From Taeniopygia guttata (Eukaryota; Chordata; Aves; Passeriformes; Estrildidae), in assembly GCF_048771995.1 (NCBI RefSeq), contig NC_133064.1, forward strand, positions 33,583,001 through 33,647,000: DNA of 64,000 nucleotides, in the 5' to 3' direction. Position 1 is the first letter of the stretch, and every line of letters begins with the position of its first letter. Positions 62,161 through 64,000 of this stretch are shown here, piece by piece. A program made the translations under genes and the position numbers. The notes beneath the pieces were generated by a model. That model worked only from the letters and a program-made list of their open reading frames with translations. It was not told where the DNA came from and did no database searches.

Positions 62161-62569
62161 GTGTTTTTAACAAAATTTCCCCCACAGGAAAGTTAGGGTC
62201 TGTCCCTGAATACATTTGGAGGCTCTTTATAAGCCTTTCCAACCATTTGGTGGGTGTCTCGTCCCTCCCCTGGCATTGTCCCAGTGCTTTACTAATATTT
62301 TGTCCTTTTGGTACCACCCCCCAGATAGCCTGTATTACCATGTTTCTCAGTCTGATCATTTTTAGCTGATCCTCCTCCGCCTGGGCATTCCATAAGGGTC
62401 TCTGTTCAGGCCACTTCTCAGCCCCACTCCCTCCCTGGGGGTTCCTGAAATCCCAATCTTTTATAGCAGCCTGCTGTATCATATCCCATTCTTTGGCATT
62501 AAACAATGATCTTAGTATAGCCGTGATGTCAGCATATGAATAAATGCTGTTCCCCAGAAATTTGTCCAA
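62039..62569 (-). pseudogene. gag: Provirus R Gag capsid
   Basis: A 176-codon frame. It contains YADITAILRSLFNAKEW, WPEQRPLWNAQAEED and a gammaretroviral major homology region (CQGRDETPTKWLERL). It ends out of phase with the nucleocapsid frame after GIHEKG, showing a frameshift near 62,040-62,100. Upstream, a stop at 62,570-62,572 separates it from the matrix-side frame. Confidence 0.8.
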
Positions 62570-62572
62570 CCT

Positions 62573-63423
62573 TTACGCCACCCCCAGAGGGTCATCCATC
62601 AATTTTCCCATTTCCCTCTTAAAGGCTCTTACATCCCCTGTGTTGATTGGGACATTTACAAACCCAATGACTCCAGGAGTGGTTGGTGCTTCCCTTAAGG
62701 GGTAGAGGTTGGGTCTGTCCCTTTTCTCCTCGCTGGCATCAGTATTTTCTCTCCTCATTTTAAGCCAAGTTATACTGGTGGGAGAACGACATGGTTTCCC
62801 CAGTGGGAAGTGTATGGCTGTCAGTGTCTGTCTGCTGTGTGGGGGGGGAGGGACTGGGAATGTCCCAGTGTGTCTGGCACTGCCTTAGCCAATGGTTGTA
62901 TGTTAAGTAGCGGTGCCTGTGTCCGTGTGGGTTGAGATGGGGGAGCGGTTGGTGTAGGTGTAGGGGCTTGTGCTTGGGGAGGAGGGACCTGATATGGTGG
63001 TGGAAGATTCTCCAGGGGCTCCCAGGTTCCGCTCGGACTTACCTTACTGCCAGAAGTTTTGACTGGGAATAGCTTTGCACTGGCATATTCCCACAATCTA
63101 GCATAGTCCATTTCCTCGCTGTCCAGCCCACTTTCCTCGTATAAAGAATCCAATAAGGCTTGGCACTTCCTTGTATCAAACATGGCAAATATGGGCCAGA
63201 ACATGTGTTTCCTGATTTCCATATCTCCCCATACCTCCACACAGTAATGTATAATTTTCTCCTTTGATTTTCTCCACCTTGCAGGGCAATCCTCCCAGTG
63301 TTCTAACATCCATCCCAAAGGGCTCTCCCTCGGGATCTCAGGCAACCCGTCCCTCTTCCCTTGCTCTGATTTCCCCGGTTTTCCATGGATTTTTCCCTGG
63401 ATCTTACTTTTCCTTTGTCCCAT
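62573..63423 (-). pseudogene. gag: Provirus R Gag matrix and p12-like region
   Basis: The ATG at 63,421-63,423 gives MGQRKSKIQGK, a Gly-2 start for myristoylation with a basic patch. The matrix fold follows (SPLGWMLEHWEDCPARWRKS, IIHYCVEVWGDM). Codons about 130-190 are Pro-rich with PPPY (LENLPPPYQVPPP), the late-budding motif bound by NEDD4-type ubiquitin ligases. The frame ends at 62,821. A further frame at 62,573-62,758 (DRPNLYPLREAPTTPGVIGF) is the start of capsid. Confidence 0.85.
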
Positions 63424-64000
63424 TTTTAAAGTCTCCTTACCTTGTCTCTGAGTTGATTCTCACGAGCAGTTCCAAAAACCATCTGGCCGATTGCCAAGTG
63501 TGTGTGAACCGGTCTATTCCTGACTGAGTCTTACCAACCTACTAGTTGCATAGCAAACCAATCTGTTGATTTTTGGCTGGAAGAAATGAGCTCTCACCTT
63601 TTCCCTGGAGTCCCAAGTCCTGGATCAAAGAGGTTTACCTGTTCTCAAGTATCCAAGAACGTACCTTCCCTCCCCGATCCTCCCATGATTGAACCCCTGA
63701 ACTCCCCGAGTTGTAGGCTTTTCGTGTGATGTGAGTTAACCCGCTTTCGTTTGCTTCCCCCGCGACTGACCACTTCCCTCGCGGGATAGTGGAACTGCGA
63801 TCTTGGGGTCTGCTTTCACCCCGTGACAGCATCATGTCTCACACACATGCTCGATCACGCCCCACTCAACCACGTGATACTTATGGTTCCTTTTCCCACA
63901 TGGATTCTTCGTGCACATAGATTCTTATGAGTGAAAAAAATTGCTGCCGTGGCTTCAGAGGTCTCGACTCCAAGTATCTGAGACCTCTGGGCCCGTTTGC
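63424..64000 (-). other. Provirus R 5' leader
   Basis: Untranslated region upstream of gag on the minus strand, running to the window edge. It should hold the packaging signal and PBS further right. No coding region is supported. Confidence 0.6.

Larger units (their letters stand above)
56193..64000 (-). mobile_element. Provirus R: gammaretrovirus-like provirus, 5' LTR outside window
   Basis: Minus-strand order from the right: leader, gag (matrix, capsid, nucleocapsid), protease, RT, connection, RNase H, integrase, a small Cys-rich frame, and an env fragment. Solo LTRs interrupt it at 56,748-57,417 and 59,040-59,424. The 5' LTR lies beyond the right edge. The 3' end is not seen; element E and provirus S abut it on the left. 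Confidence 0.85.

Overview
The window looks like bird nuclear DNA. The CR1 LINE pieces have the bird-type 3' end, and nearly everything else is endogenous retrovirus (ERV) of kinds common in birds: betaretrovirus-like (ERVK), ERVL and gammaretrovirus-like (ERV1). I find no host protein-coding gene and no intact host RNA gene. Full-length and nested proviruses at this density, without genes, fit a heterochromatic avian region. The female-specific W chromosome is the obvious candidate, but that is inference.

The layout is a set of insertions into insertions, and most can be proved because target-site duplications (TSDs) still flank them. (1) 1-13,080: an old plus-strand ERVK piece (1-1,409), then provirus X on the minus strand (1,581-12,849; TSD GGGGTT). 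X is itself broken by a CR1 LINE (about 2,700-3,459), two solo LTRs (5,103-5,449 and 5,514-5,871) and the young element Y (7,306-11,952; TSD CTCCAA; LTRs identical by eye). (2) 13,440-29,640: an ERVL provirus P on the plus strand. It is broken by three copies of a ~1.4-kb LTR-like element (A, B, C), another solo LTR (15,572-16,232) and a young ERVL-type provirus Q on the minus strand (21,410-26,625; TSD CCACC). (3) 29,641-35,700: old CR1 and LTR debris and an ERVK RNase H relic. (4) 35,690-40,880: decayed ERVK provirus T (minus). (5) 40,881-46,948: gammaretrovirus-like provirus S (plus) with pol end, env and 3' LTR; its env is split by copy D of the 1.4-kb element. (6) 46,949-56,187: copy E of the 1.4-kb element, split by env-less ERVK provirus W (47,367-55,197). 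(7) 56,193-64,000: gammaretrovirus-like provirus R (minus), running off the right edge and broken by two solo LTRs.

The genes act only as retroviral modules: Gag (matrix, capsid, zinc-knuckle nucleocapsid), dUTPase and protease, reverse transcriptase (RT)/RNase H, integrase, and in S (with relics in R and Y) envelope. Every provirus has at least one break, so none appears able to replicate alone. W and Q are the most complete. W keeps a textbook betaretroviral gag-pro slippery site. Q carries its gag-pol in one frame with two amber codons.

The most unusual item is in Q: a lysine-type primer-binding site (PBS) continues directly into the antisense body of a tRNA-Asn, replacing the normal leader and much of gag. 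Also notable are Y (matrix plus env remnants with no pol), five ~1.4-kb elements sharing a terminal hairpin and 5-bp TSDs, and a sharp cluster of tryptophan-to-stop changes in P.
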